From assembly GCA_028345295.1 (NCBI GenBank), contig JAOMDA010000002.1, positions 1 through 64,000 on the forward strand: DNA of 64,000 nucleotides, in the 5' to 3' direction. Positions 34,966 through 44,478 of this stretch are shown here, piece by piece (the first letter of the stretch is position 1; the number at the start of each line of letters is the position of its first letter). A model generated the notes under the pieces. It was not told the DNA's origin and made no database searches. It saw only the letters and a program-made list of their open reading frames with translations. This stretch comes from Candidatus Nitrosopelagicus sp. (GTDB taxonomy: Archaea; Thermoproteota; Nitrososphaeria; Nitrososphaerales; Nitrosopumilaceae). A program made the position numbers and the translations under genes.

Positions 34966-36119
34966 AGGCCAGCATCTTTTCTTAACAAATCAGCTTTGTC
35001 AGTTTTTTCCCATGTAAATTCAGGCTCATTTCTTCCAAAGTGACCATATGCAGCTGTTTTTTGATAAATTGGTTTCTTCAAGTCAAGATGTCTAACTATT
35101 TCTGCAGGTCTCATGTCAAAATGTTTGTTAACTAAACTTTCAATCTTATCTTCTGAGATTTTGTTTGTACTAAAGGTATTCACCATTAGAGAAACTGGCT
35201 CTGCAACACCTATTGCATATGCAACTTGTACTTCACATTTATCAGATAATCCTGCAGCAACAATATTTTTTGCAACATATCTACACATGTAACATGCAGA
35301 TCTATCTACTTTTGATGGATCTTTTCCTGAAAATGCACCACCACCATGTCTGCCCATTCCACCATATGTATCAACAATAATTTTTCTTCCTGTCAAACCT
35401 GCATCACCATGGGGTCCACCTATCTCAAATCTACCTGTAGGATTAACATGTATTTTTATATCATCATTCCAAAATTCACCACAAACTGGTTTTATTACAT
35501 GTTCAATGGTTTGTTTGGTTATTTCTTCTTGTGAAATTTCAGGAGAATGTTGTGTGGATATAACAACAGCTTCTAATTTTTGTGGTTTATCATCCTCATA
35601 TCTAACTGACACCTGTGATTTTCCATCTGGTCTAACCCATGATAGTTGTCCATTTTTTCGCACATCAGCAAGTCTTTTTGTTAGTTTTTGAGCCAAAAGT
35701 ATTGGTAATGGCATTAGCTCTTCTGTTTCATTTGATGCATAACCAAACATCAAACCTTGGTCTCCAGCTCCTTGTTCTTTATTTTCATTAGCAGTTACTC
35801 CCTGAGATATATCAGGACTTTGTGAATCAAGTTTAATCATGACCTCACATGAATTAGAATCAAATTTTAAATCTGGATCATTATATCCAATTTCAGAAAT
35901 TGTTTTTCTGATTACTTGTTCAATATCAAAACTAGCTTTTGATGTAACTTCACCAGCAACACCAACAAAACCAGTTGTTGTCAAAGTTTCAACTGCAACT
36001 CTGGAATCAGGATCACCCCTTAGAAATTCGTCTAAAATTGCATCAGAAACTTTGTCACAAACTTTGTCAGGATGTCCTTCGGTAACTGATTCAGACGTAA
36101 AAATATAATTCTTGTTCAT
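34962..36119 (-). CDS. metK: S-adenosylmethionine synthetase, bacterial/eukaryotic MetK type
   Basis: Makes SAM from methionine and ATP, 385 residues. It is the bacterial/eukaryotic MetK family, not the archaeal COG1812 type: [20 protein letters not shown] at the start, [15 protein letters not shown] near 117, [20 protein letters not shown] near 227, and [17 protein letters not shown] near 257. Catalytic His and Lys/Asp positions look intact. The cbi methyltransferase and radical SAM genes in the window need its product. It sits 14 bases downstream of the Sm-like gene, perhaps in one transcript. Confidence 0.96.
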   Translation of the reverse strand: MNKNYIFTSESVTEGHPDKVCDKVSDAILDEFLRGDPDSRVAVETLTTTGFVGVAGEVTSKASFDIEQVIRKTISEIGYNDPDLKFDSNSCEVMIKLDSQSPDISQGVTANENKEQGAGDQGLMFGYASNETEELMPLPILLAQKLTKRLADVRKNGQLSWVRPDGKSQVSVRYEDDKPQKLEAVVISTQHSPEISQEEITKQTIEHVIKPVCGEFWNDDIKIHVNPTGRFEIGGPHGDAGLTGRKIIVDTYGGMGRHGGGAFSGKDPSKVDRSACYMCRYVAKNIVAAGLSDKCEVQVAYAIGVAEPVSLMVNTFSTNKISEDKIESLVNKHFDMRPAEIVRHLDLKKPIYQKTAAYGHFGRNEPEFTWEKTDKADLLRKDAGL

Positions 36120-36133
36120 ATCGTTTCAAAAAA

Positions 36134-36376
36134 TTAGATTTCATCTTCTAATTTGATGAAGAGTACATTATTACCTCTTAATATTGCTCTTGCAAACTTT
36201 CCAATAACTTTACCATCATGATGCTCTTCTGCTTCAGTCATTATCAAATTCATATAAGAGTCAACATTACTCATTTTTCCTTTATACTCTACTTCATTTT
36301 TTAATCTAACAATTACCTGCTTTTTTACATTTTTTTGCAGAGTTGTTAATGGTCGTTTTGCAGTTGTTTGTGACAC
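36134..36376 (-). CDS. Sm-like (Lsm) RNA-binding protein
   Basis: Archaeal Lsm protein, 80 residues, forming a heptameric ring that binds U-rich RNA. Sm1 is VIVRLKNEVEYKGKMSNVDSYMNLIMTEAEE (residues roughly 23-52) and Sm2 is RAILRGNNVLFIKLED near 63-78. It is followed on the same strand by metK after 14 bases. Typical length and fold for an archaeal SmAP. Confidence 0.94.
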   Translation of the reverse strand: MSQTTAKRPLTTLQKNVKKQVIVRLKNEVEYKGKMSNVDSYMNLIMTEAEEHHDGKVIGKFARAILRGNNVLFIKLEDEI

Positions 36377-36475
36377 TAATTTTTCACTTGAGTTGGATCG
36401 ACTTTGTTGAGAATATAAAGTCTTGCTTATAGAATTATACGAGATCCTTTATTGTTGCATGTTCTAAATATTTTG

Positions 36476-37132
36476 ATGATTACCACTCAATTAAAAAAAT
36501 TAGATGATATTCTTGGTGGCGGTATTAGAAATGCAATAATTACTGACATTTTTGGAGAAAATGGAACTGGAAAAACACAACTTGCATTACAAATATCATT
36601 AGAACCACTAAAACATAATCTTGATGTTTTATTTATTGATACAACTAATGAATTTAGACCAGAACGAATGCTTGAAATTATAAAAAATAGAAACATGGAA
36701 GATTCGTTACTTGATAATCTAAAAATTGCTAGAGTAACAAATACTACAGAACAAATTAGACTTCTAGAAAAAATTAAAGATTTCAAAAATCTTTCTCTTA
36801 TAGTTGTAGATAATATTGCAGATTTATTTTCATATGAATATTCTAAAAAAGATCAATTCATAGAGAAATATAATAATTTTATGACATACATGCGTAATCT
36901 TTCATCAATTGCGTTGGAGAGAGAAATTCCTATAGTTGTAACAAATCAATTATTGAAAAAACCAAAGACAGAATATGAAAAATTAGATTACGTAATGAAT
37001 TATTTTGTCCATCAACAAATAAAGCTTGAAAAAATTAAAAATTATTATCAAGGTGAAGTAAATCATCCTTTCATCGATAAACAACAATTTTTTTATAATT
37101 TTGGACCAGTAGGAATAATTGAACAATCTTAA
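36476..37132 (+). CDS. RecA/RadB-like P-loop ATPase
   Basis: Small RecA-superfamily ATPase of 218 residues from the ATG at 36476. The ORF track starts at a TTG 8 codons earlier, which lacks family support. TTQLKKLDDILGGGIRNAIITDIFGENGTGKTQLALQI covers the leader and Walker A near 25-32. Walker B is LSLIVVDNIADLF near 100, and IPIVVTNQLL near 140 matches the RadA/RadB core. It is shorter than RadA and lacks the N-terminal HhH domain, so RadB-like or KaiC-like paralogue status is likely. A role in recombination or repair is inferred. Confidence 0.8.
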   Translation: MITTQLKKLDDILGGGIRNAIITDIFGENGTGKTQLALQISLEPLKHNLDVLFIDTTNEFRPERMLEIIKNRNMEDSLLDNLKIARVTNTTEQIRLLEKIKDFKNLSLIVVDNIADLFSYEYSKKDQFIEKYNNFMTYMRNLSSIALEREIPIVVTNQLLKKPKTEYEKLDYVMNYFVHQQIKLEKIKNYYQGEVNHPFIDKQQFFYNFGPVGIIEQS

Positions 37133-37166
37133 TCTATTTAATGAGTAAAATTCAGATTATGGCGTA

Positions 37167-39926
37167 ATGGTTATGTCCACATTAGATTATAATGATAAAA
37201 CAATTGAACTGATTGATTCATTTATTGTTGAGAAGTTTAGAACATTCGGTTTCAATAATCTTACTGACATTCAAAAGAAAGCATCACCAAAAATCCTTCA
37301 AAAATATAATTCATTAGTTATTGCTCCTACTGGTTCTGGAAAAACAGAGTGTGCAACAATACCAATTTTTGAGCATGTAAAAAAAACAAAATTACCGAAT
37401 AAAATTAAGGTATTATATGTTACACCATTAAGAGCATTAAACCGAGACGTTTCCAGAAGAATTGAAAAATATGCTCAGAATAATGGATTAAAAATAAAAA
37501 TTCGTCATGGGGATACATCACAAACAGAAAGAAAAAAAATCAGATCTTTTCCACCTGATATTTTAATTACTACTCCTGAGACACTTGTTGTTTTGTTATC
37601 GCAGAAAAAAGATTTGAATGCGTTATCTGATTTGGAGTGGATTGTTGTTGATGAATTACATGAACTGCTTAGCAGTGAAAGAGGTTCACAGCTGTCTATA
37701 AGTTTAGAACGTTTACAATCAAATTCTCAAAAAGAAATCCATCGTATTGGTTTATCAGCCACCATTGGTAATATCACTGATGCATCAAAATTTCTTGTTG
37801 GAAATAATAGAAAATGTGAAATTATAATAGATAAATCAGTTCGCAAGTATGACGTTGATGTAAAATTTGTGAGTGGAGGCATACATGAAGTTGCTGATGG
37901 GATTATTGGCTATATTAAAGAAATGCAAATTAATTCACCAGTACTTTTATTCACAAATTCTCGTGGTGAATCCGAAACACTTGCTTCAGTACTAAAAGAA
38001 AGAACCAAAATTAGGATAGATCTTCATCATGGTTCACTCTCCAGACAAGTTAGAGAAGAAACCGAAAGCATTCTTCGTGATGGTAGATCAGGTATTGTAG
38101 TATGTACTTCATCACTTGAACTTGGGTTAGATATTGGCTCCGTTGAATTAGTTATTCATTATGGTTCTCCACGACAAGTTTCCAAATTCATGCAGAGGAT
38201 AGGTCGAAGTAAACATAATAGAGATTCATCTGCTAAAGGATTAATAATTACAAATCATGCAGATGATGAATTTGAGACAAATGCCATAATACAAAGAATT
38301 GATGAATCCTCAATTGAAGAACAAAAAATTCATAATCTTTCACTTGATGTACTTGCTCATCATTTAGTTGGGATGACAAAGCAATTTGGTGATGTATCTG
38401 TAGAAACTGGATTTAAAATAGTAAAACAAGCCTACCCATTTAGAAATCTAACAATAGAAGAATTTTCAAATGTTTTGAATATACTAGATTCACAATCTCT
38501 CATATCTTTTGATACAGAAAAAATGTCTTTTTGGCTCAAAGGAAGATCATTTAGATATTATTTTCAAAATATTTCAACTATTCCAGACATTCTAAAATAC
38601 AAAGTGATTGACATAACCACCAACAAATGGCTTGGAACTCTTGATCAACGATTTGTTGGTAGTTATGGCGAATCAGGAAATATTTTTGTTTTACGTGGTT
38701 CACAATGGAGTATTTTAAATGTTGACAAAAAATCATTAAAGGTAAACGTTGAACCATTTCTTGGAAAGAGTAAAGTTCCATATTGGGAGGGTGAAAACAT
38801 ACCAGTTGATTATGAAACAGCAAATAAGGTTGGACAACTTAGAACAAAAGTAAAAAATGGTTTAGTGAAATTCTCAAACAAAATAATTTCAGAATTAAAT
38901 TTTGATATAATTCCAGATGAAAAAACAATTGTCATTGAATCAGTTCGTACTGAAGATGAGATTGTATTGCATGCATGTTTTGGTACAAAAATCAATTCAA
39001 CAATAGGAATGATACTAGCATCATTATTAGAATCCACATTAGCATCTCCTGTTATTACAAAGTCTGATGCTTATCGTATATGCTTATCATCTAAAAGAAG
39101 AATTTCAGAAAAAAACCTAATTAATGAATTAGAGAGCAAATTTGAAATTGATGATATAATGTCAATAGCATTGAAAAATACTAATGATATGATCTGGAAA
39201 ATCTGGTGTGTTGCAAAACAATTTGGTATTGTTGAACGCGGAGCAGTATATGATTTCAAGCAGGCTCGTTATATTTCTGAAAGATATACTGATACACCAG
39301 TAGTGAAAGAGGCAATTAGAGAATTACTTCATGATAGATTTGATCTTTTAAACACTCGATCTATATTACAAAAAATAAAGAATAAAGAAATTTGTATTGT
39401 ATGGATAGATGCTAAAAACTTTTCAACACTTGCTGAACCAATCTTAGATAATACCACCAAAAATTATCCATCACCTGTAAATATTGATAAAAGTATCTTA
39501 GATCTAGTAAAAAAGCGACTAGCTAAAACTCAACACAGACTTGTTTGTGCTAGATGTGGTATATGGCAAATGCTTGTTACACCCGATACAATTCCTTCTC
39601 AATTGAAATGTAAGTATTGTAATGGTGAACAAATCACAGCTACATATTTTTCAGATTACGATTTACAAAAAATCATTCAAAAAAATCACAGTGGGAAAAA
39701 ACTTTCTCAAGAGGAGCAGCATAAATACGAAAAAGCCTGGAAAAAAGCTTCCTTACTACAAGAATATGGCAGAACAGCATTAACTGTTTTATCAGGATAT
39801 GGTATAGGTCCAGATGCACAAGGAAGAATTCTACGAGACATGATTGATGAAGAAGATTATTTGTACAAACAGATTATTGCGGAAGAGAGAAAATATGCAC
39901 TTAACAGAGGTTTTTGGGATTCTTAA
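37167..39926 (+). CDS. Lhr-type superfamily 2 DNA helicase
   Basis: Large DEAD/DEAH-type helicase of the Lhr family, 919 residues. Q-like and motif I FNNLTDIQKKASPKIL and IAPTGSGKTE are near residues 25-60, motif II VVDELHEL near 160, motif III LSATIG near 196, and motif VI MQRIGRSKHN near 340. The winged-helix and beta domains typical of Lhr lie in the middle. A C-terminal zinc knuckle is CARCGIWQM...CKYCNGE near 795-825. Unwinds DNA or RNA:DNA hybrids in repair. The alternative ATG is two codons in (37173). The 3' end overlaps the RPA gene by 4 bases. Confidence 0.9.
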   Translation: MVMSTLDYNDKTIELIDSFIVEKFRTFGFNNLTDIQKKASPKILQKYNSLVIAPTGSGKTECATIPIFEHVKKTKLPNKIKVLYVTPLRALNRDVSRRIEKYAQNNGLKIKIRHGDTSQTERKKIRSFPPDILITTPETLVVLLSQKKDLNALSDLEWIVVDELHELLSSERGSQLSISLERLQSNSQKEIHRIGLSATIGNITDASKFLVGNNRKCEIIIDKSVRKYDVDVKFVSGGIHEVADGIIGYIKEMQINSPVLLFTNSRGESETLASVLKERTKIRIDLHHGSLSRQVREETESILRDGRSGIVVCTSSLELGLDIGSVELVIHYGSPRQVSKFMQRIGRSKHNRDSSAKGLIITNHADDEFETNAIIQRIDESSIEEQKIHNLSLDVLAHHLVGMTKQFGDVSVETGFKIVKQAYPFRNLTIEEFSNVLNILDSQSLISFDTEKMSFWLKGRSFRYYFQNISTIPDILKYKVIDITTNKWLGTLDQRFVGSYGESGNIFVLRGSQWSILNVDKKSLKVNVEPFLGKSKVPYWEGENIPVDYETANKVGQLRTKVKNGLVKFSNKIISELNFDIIPDEKTIVIESVRTEDEIVLHACFGTKINSTIGMILASLLESTLASPVITKSDAYRICLSSKRRISEKNLINELESKFEIDDIMSIALKNTNDMIWKIWCVAKQFGIVERGAVYDFKQARYISERYTDTPVVKEAIRELLHDRFDLLNTRSILQKIKNKEICIVWIDAKNFSTLAEPILDNTTKNYPSPVNIDKSILDLVKKRLAKTQHRLVCARCGIWQMLVTPDTIPSQLKCKYCNGEQITATYFSDYDLQKIIQKNHSGKKLSQEEQHKYEKAWKKASLLQEYGRTALTVLSGYGIGPDAQGRILRDMIDEEDYLYKQIIAEERKYALNRGFWDS

Positions 39927-41338
39927 TTTTTCTTAATGATCTTCGAATATGATTTTAGAAATAATTCTATTCTTCCTTCCAAACCAGCCTTAGCATTAAC
40001 TCCTAATACTGAAACAATATCACCTAAACCATAATTATCTAGAAGATTTGCTTGCTCTCTCCATCCTTTTATCCAGATCTGGCCACTATCATCTTCAACA
40101 AACATTTCAGACAATGTAATATTTTCACCCTTTTTTGTTTGTAGTTCACGTTTATCAGGTGCTTTTAGAATTATTGCTTCAATACAATATTCATTTCCTT
40201 CTTTAATTTCTGAAATTTTTGTTCTCAGATCTGATATGTTTGGCGTTCCATCATCCTCAATTTTTCTAATGAATGAATCTTGATCCAGTCTGATAGTATT
40301 TCCAAAAACTTTGGATGGCATACATTCTATTACATTATCTTGTGTAAATGATGTTAATTGATTTGCAGCATCAGTAATTCTAAACAAATTTTTCGATTTA
40401 TCTATTCCTAGAATTATCTTTTCTCCAGAATTAGTACTATCAATTGATAAAATTCTAATAATTATTGGTTCTACTTCTTTGCTACCTTCAATTTCAACAA
40501 CAGTTGCATCATTTCCATGAATTTCTAAACCCATATTTCCAGTTTTTGTTCTCACCCCCAATAACCTAACTTTGGCATTTGTAGCAATCATTTTTGGTAG
40601 GATAGATTCGTCTTTTCCCCAAAGTACAACGTTCAAATTATTTCCATTTTGTCCTTTAATCCTAAACTTGAGTGCTTTTGATGGTTGGCCACGTGAATTT
40701 GTAAATTCCATTAAATTAATGAAACCATTCACTGTTCCAGATATTACAAGATCTTTTTGATCTTCTTTAGCTGTGCCAACATCTACTGTGATAGAATCTA
40801 ATGATGGTATATTACTAGTAGATCCAACTGGTTCAATTGTTGAACCAGAACCTATGTTAATTGTAGGAGAACCTGTTAGATCTGATTTTACATAAGCCTT
40901 GATAATCTTCACTAAATCTCCAGGTTTAAGATTTTCAATTCCTGGCATGTTCGCTTTTTCATCCCACAGTTTAACACTAACCGTTGAATCAGAATCATAA
41001 ACCGTCATGGTTCTTAGTAAAAATGGCGTACCATCTTTTTTTGTAAATTGTTTTGTTGGTGAAATATTTAGAATTCGTGATTCAACAGTAACTTCCTTTG
41101 CACCGACAAAAAGATCTTTTAACTCAATTTCCGTCTTTTGTGATTCCTCTAATGATATACCTAAATCAGATGCTACTAGAAATAGTGCTCCTTGATCAGT
41201 TAAATAACCTGATCCAATCTTATCTTTTTTTTCTTTTATTCGATCTTCTATTACGGATCTTGATAATTCGGGGGCAGCGTCTAGTAACTTTGATAATAAT
41301 TCCTCAAAATTTGTCAAGTCATTATAATGACAATTCAA
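39923..41338 (-). CDS. rpa: replication factor A (RPA) OB-fold single-strand DNA-binding protein
   Basis: Archaeal RPA of 471 residues with at least three OB folds. The first is near 70-170 (VTVESRILNISPTKQFTKKDG, VSVKLWDEKANMPGIENLKPGDLV), the second near 185-285 (DLVISGTVNGFINLMEF, NVVLWGKDESILP) and the last near 375-465 (EYCIEAIILKAPDKREL, IWIKGWREQANLLDNYGLGD). The N-terminal 65 residues are helical. No zinc-finger cysteines are seen, unlike some euryarchaeal RPAs. Protects ssDNA in replication and repair. It is convergent with the helicase gene and divergent from the ABC exporter. Confidence 0.9.
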   Translation of the reverse strand: MNCHYNDLTNFEELLSKLLDAAPELSRSVIEDRIKEKKDKIGSGYLTDQGALFLVASDLGISLEESQKTEIELKDLFVGAKEVTVESRILNISPTKQFTKKDGTPFLLRTMTVYDSDSTVSVKLWDEKANMPGIENLKPGDLVKIIKAYVKSDLTGSPTINIGSGSTIEPVGSTSNIPSLDSITVDVGTAKEDQKDLVISGTVNGFINLMEFTNSRGQPSKALKFRIKGQNGNNLNVVLWGKDESILPKMIATNAKVRLLGVRTKTGNMGLEIHGNDATVVEIEGSKEVEPIIIRILSIDSTNSGEKIILGIDKSKNLFRITDAANQLTSFTQDNVIECMPSKVFGNTIRLDQDSFIRKIEDDGTPNISDLRTKISEIKEGNEYCIEAIILKAPDKRELQTKKGENITLSEMFVEDDSGQIWIKGWREQANLLDNYGLGDIVSVLGVNAKAGLEGRIELFLKSYSKIIKKN

Positions 41339-41390
41339 TTATTAATAAAATTATCATTAGCTACATTAGGAGGAAAAGAATATCATCAAC

Positions 41391-42335
41391 ATGTCATGTA
41401 TAGAGGTTCATTCGTTATCCAAATCATATAGTTCCATTTTGGCAGTTGATACAATAGATCTTAGTGTAGAATCTGGTCAAGTCTTTGGATTTTTAGGTCC
41501 TAATGGTGCTGGTAAATCTACTGTAATCAAATTACTAACTACATTAATTCAACCAGACAGTGGTCAAATTTCAGTATTAGGAGTTAATGCAATTAAAGAA
41601 CCACTCAAAATTAGAAAGAAAATTGGAGTAGTTTTACAGCAACCAAGCTACGAACCAACTCTTAGTGTAGAAAAATCCTTAGAGAAATATGGAATGATGT
41701 GGAATGTTGATAAAAAAACTAGGCAAATACGTACAGAAGAACTTTTGGAATCATTTGAATTAACCCAGATCAGAAAAAAGAAAAATGAGGATCTTTCCAT
41801 AGGTCAAAGAAGACGTGTTCAAGTTGCACGTGAATTCATGCATGATATGGATTTATTATTTTTAGATGAGCCTACAGTTGGGTTAGATCCAAGTGCAAGA
41901 AGGAAATTATTAGATTTTCTCAAAAATAAAGTCAAAGACACAGGGATGACCATATTTTACACTACACATGTACTTACAGAAGCTGAATATCTATGTGATA
42001 ATATTGCAATTATTAATAATGGTAAAATAATAACAGTTGATTCACCAAATGAACTAAAAAATAGATTTGGTAATGAAAAAACAATTAAAATTCATGTCTC
42101 AGAGCAATTTATACAATTACCAAATTTATTAAAAGATATTCCAGATTGTAATATTGAAAAAAGTGATGGAATAATAATTACAATTCATTCTACAAACTCT
42201 GAGATTGTTTTAATGAATATTTTAAAAATATTAAATCAAAATAATATTCCAATTAGTGATTTATCAGCTATGCCAACAAATTTGGAAGAAATATTTCTAA
42301 AAGTAGTGAGTGATTCAGATGCATCCAATAATTAG
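41391..42335 (+). CDS. ABC transporter ATP-binding protein (DrrA/ABC-2 type)
   Basis: ATPase subunit of an ABC-2 exporter, 314 residues. Walker A is FGFLGPNGAGKSTVIKLL near 34, the Q-loop is VVLQQPSYEPTLS near 83, the signature is LSIGQRRRVQVAREF near 136, Walker B is DLLFLDEPTVGLDPSAR near 155, and the switch is TTHVLTEAEYLCDNI near 190. The C-terminal extension is typical of DrrA-like exporters. The permease gene overlaps its 3' end. Exported substrate unknown (lipid, polysaccharide or drug). Confidence 0.92.
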   Translation: MSCIEVHSLSKSYSSILAVDTIDLSVESGQVFGFLGPNGAGKSTVIKLLTTLIQPDSGQISVLGVNAIKEPLKIRKKIGVVLQQPSYEPTLSVEKSLEKYGMMWNVDKKTRQIRTEELLESFELTQIRKKKNEDLSIGQRRRVQVAREFMHDMDLLFLDEPTVGLDPSARRKLLDFLKNKVKDTGMTIFYTTHVLTEAEYLCDNIAIINNGKIITVDSPNELKNRFGNEKTIKIHVSEQFIQLPNLLKDIPDCNIEKSDGIIITIHSTNSEIVLMNILKILNQNNIPISDLSAMPTNLEEIFLKVVSDSDASNN

Positions 42336-43080
42336 ATTAGTTAATAGAAATATTACTATCTCAGTTAATCCTGGATTTTTAATTTGGCAAGTGATATTTC
42401 CACTGATATACATTTTTGTTGCAGGTTTTGCATATACTGCATTAATTGATAATGTTCCATTTGGAAATAAAGATCTTACATATCCAGCATTTTTAGCATC
42501 TGGTATGATTGGATTTAATATAATGAATAGTACACTTGTATCTGGCATAATAATTTGGAATGATCGTCGTCATGGTATGTTTGAACAAATCATGTCTGGA
42601 CCATTCACTAGGGTTCATTATATTCTAAGTAATATTGCGACAATTGCAATAATTGGATTAGTTAGTGCAGGATTAATTGCAGCAGTTGGTTATCCAGTTT
42701 TCTTTGAATCTGTAGAATTTAGTCCTGTTACAATTCCACTAATAATTTTTAGTTCAATTACAGGCGCAATCTTATTTGGTTCTATTGCATCAATAATTTC
42801 TACAAGACTTCGTTCTAGTGAAGGGTTTAATGTAATTATAAACACAGTCTTTCTTTTCTTTGCGTTTGTTAGTACTGCTTTTTATCCTGCTTCTGGGGCA
42901 CCACAGCCTTTAGCAACTATATTCTATCTTAATCCATTAACATATCTTGTTGATATTATAAGAGCTGGAATTTTTGGAACCATTACAGAATTCGTAATAT
43001 TAGAAATGGTAATTTTGGCAGTTTTAGCATCAATTCTCTTTATTATTGCGACAAGATTACTAACAAAACTAGATTTTTGA
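42319..43080 (+). CDS. ABC-2 type transporter permease
   Basis: Membrane subunit of the exporter encoded with the preceding gene, 253 residues from the ATG at 42319. The ORF track uses a GTG three codons earlier, which lacks an advantage. About six transmembrane helices (for example FPLIYIFVAGFAYTALI near 25 and LAVLASILFIIATRLL at the end) and the ABC-2 motif LNPLTYLVDIIRAGIFG near 212. The genes overlap by 17 bases, indicating coupling. Similar to the DrrB/NodJ family. Followed by tRNA-Gln on the opposite strand. Confidence 0.9.
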   Translation: MHPIIRLVNRNITISVNPGFLIWQVIFPLIYIFVAGFAYTALIDNVPFGNKDLTYPAFLASGMIGFNIMNSTLVSGIIIWNDRRHGMFEQIMSGPFTRVHYILSNIATIAIIGLVSAGLIAAVGYPVFFESVEFSPVTIPLIIFSSITGAILFGSIASIISTRLRSSEGFNVIINTVFLFFAFVSTAFYPASGAPQPLATIFYLNPLTYLVDIIRAGIFGTITEFVILEMVILAVLASILFIIATRLLTKLDF

Positions 43081-43092
43081 AGGAAGTAAGTA

Positions 43093-43164
43093 TAGCCCGG
43101 CCCGGACTCGAACCGAGGTCAAAGGCTCCAAGGGCCCCTATGCTTGCCGCTACACTACCGGGCT
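43093..43164 (-). tRNA. tRNA-Gln(UUG)
   Basis: Minus-strand cloverleaf of 72 bases. Acceptor AGCCCGG/CCGGGCT with discriminator A; T stem CTCGG/CCGGG with loop TTCGAGT; anticodon stem GGGGC/GCCTT with loop CCTTGGA, giving anticodon TTG. Position 33 is therefore C rather than the near-universal T. Reading it as tRNA-Pro(TGG) would break the anticodon stem. D stem pairs include G-T and T-G wobbles. No intron; CCA is not encoded. Glutaminylation probably runs through GatDE, encoded 5.6 kb away. Confidence 0.9.
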
Positions 43165-43317
43165 TCAGTATAAAATTTAATTTTGCTACTATAATATTAT
43201 TTTATAATGTCTAATCCTTCTTTAGAATGCCAAAAAGTAGGATATATTGAAAAATTACAACTATAGACTTTTTGACGCTAAGTATTTCTCTGTCTTGATA
43301 CTATCAAAATTAGTTAT

Positions 43318-44448
43318 ATGAATACTAAAGTTGTCGTTTTTGGTCTTAGTACAGAGGGTTACAGTATTGCTTCCAAGATGGCTCTCAAAGGTGCTGATGT
43401 GCAGATAATTGACGAGTCAACACCTTCTGCAATATCAATTAAATCAGATATAGCTAAAACATATCCAACTGTTCAAACATTAAAAGATGATGAACCATTA
43501 TTATCAATGACACCAATAGATATTGCGATTTCAAAAGCACAATTACTATTTTTTGTACCCGTATTACGAAAAACAGGTCAGGATGTAAAAATTGAAATTA
43601 ATTCAAAGTTTAAAGAGGCCATTTTGAATCTCAAAAAACGAAGTTCTATAGTTTATTGTTTAGGTACTGGATTTGGTGGAAATTCCGAAAACATGTCTTT
43701 AATAGAACATGTTACAGGGTTCAAGGTTGGAAAAAATATTTCATACTATTATTATCCATTATCTACAAAAAATAAAACACCAGATTTTATTGGTACTAAT
43801 AGTACCAAACCTGATGAAAGAATATTAGAATTATTATCCGACAATAAAAAACCTAAATTTATTGCTATACCATCATCAGAACATTTCCACGCTATAAATA
43901 TTCTAAAACAATTTTCATTACTTACTAGTATTTTAGAAATTTGTAAATTTGCAAAAGATAAAATATCAAAATCAGATCTCTCTACAAATAAACTTGGCGA
44001 AATTTTCTTAGATGATATGATAGATGATCTTTTTGATTTACGCTCTCTAAGTCTTTCATTTGAAGGTGCAAATACGTTAATGTACATAATTAATGGAAGT
44101 ATAAAGGGAGTAGACAACTATATCAAAAGATTAATAGATGAAATAAGATTAGTTTTAAAGAAAAATGAATTAAAAGCTAGTAGAACAAAAATCCTTCTTT
44201 TATGGTCATTAGATCAACATGTAATGAAAGGTGATAAAATTGAGGCACTACAAATTTTACAAACAAAATTACAGGATTATATTAATGATGTAGAATGTGT
44301 AGAGACTCCTCTTGATTATTTTCAGAATGAAAAGACTACAATTATTGTGGCATGTTCAAAATTAGATTATGAATATATTCAAAAAAATAAAAAAGATAAT
44401 GAAATAATTATTATTAAAGCAAACCCAGTATGTGAAGTAATACAATGA
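43318..44448 (+). CDS. Rossmann-fold protein, nucleotide-sugar-dehydrogenase-like, function unknown
   Basis: A 376-residue protein beginning with a dinucleotide-binding strand-loop (KVVVFGLSTEGYSIASKMALKGADVQIIDES). It shows a weak overall resemblance to UDP-sugar dehydrogenases (LLFFVPVLRKTGQDV near 75, VYCLGTGFGGNSENMSLIEH near 110). It lacks the catalytic cysteine motif GGSCLPKD of the true dehydrogenase at 9223. The C-terminal half is charged and helical (NYIKRLIDEIRLVLKKNELK near 265). It lies 30 bases upstream of grpE on the same strand, so it may be part of the heat-shock operon. I do not recognise a functional family. Confidence 0.65.
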   Translation: MNTKVVVFGLSTEGYSIASKMALKGADVQIIDESTPSAISIKSDIAKTYPTVQTLKDDEPLLSMTPIDIAISKAQLLFFVPVLRKTGQDVKIEINSKFKEAILNLKKRSSIVYCLGTGFGGNSENMSLIEHVTGFKVGKNISYYYYPLSTKNKTPDFIGTNSTKPDERILELLSDNKKPKFIAIPSSEHFHAINILKQFSLLTSILEICKFAKDKISKSDLSTNKLGEIFLDDMIDDLFDLRSLSLSFEGANTLMYIINGSIKGVDNYIKRLIDEIRLVLKKNELKASRTKILLLWSLDQHVMKGDKIEALQILQTKLQDYINDVECVETPLDYFQNEKTTIIVACSKLDYEYIQKNKKDNEIIIIKANPVCEVIQ

Positions 44449-44478
44449 AATTATATTATCATTTACAAATTTAGAGAT

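Noticed and set aside
43093-43164. Calling this tRNA-Pro(UGG)
   Set aside because: Shifting the loop by one base to restore U33 leaves C-C mismatches in the anticodon stem, while the AGCCCGG acceptor and the UUG reading pair well.
43207-43266. 19-codon ATG frame between tRNA-Gln and the Rossmann gene
   Set aside because: Very short, no motif and no ribosome-binding site.
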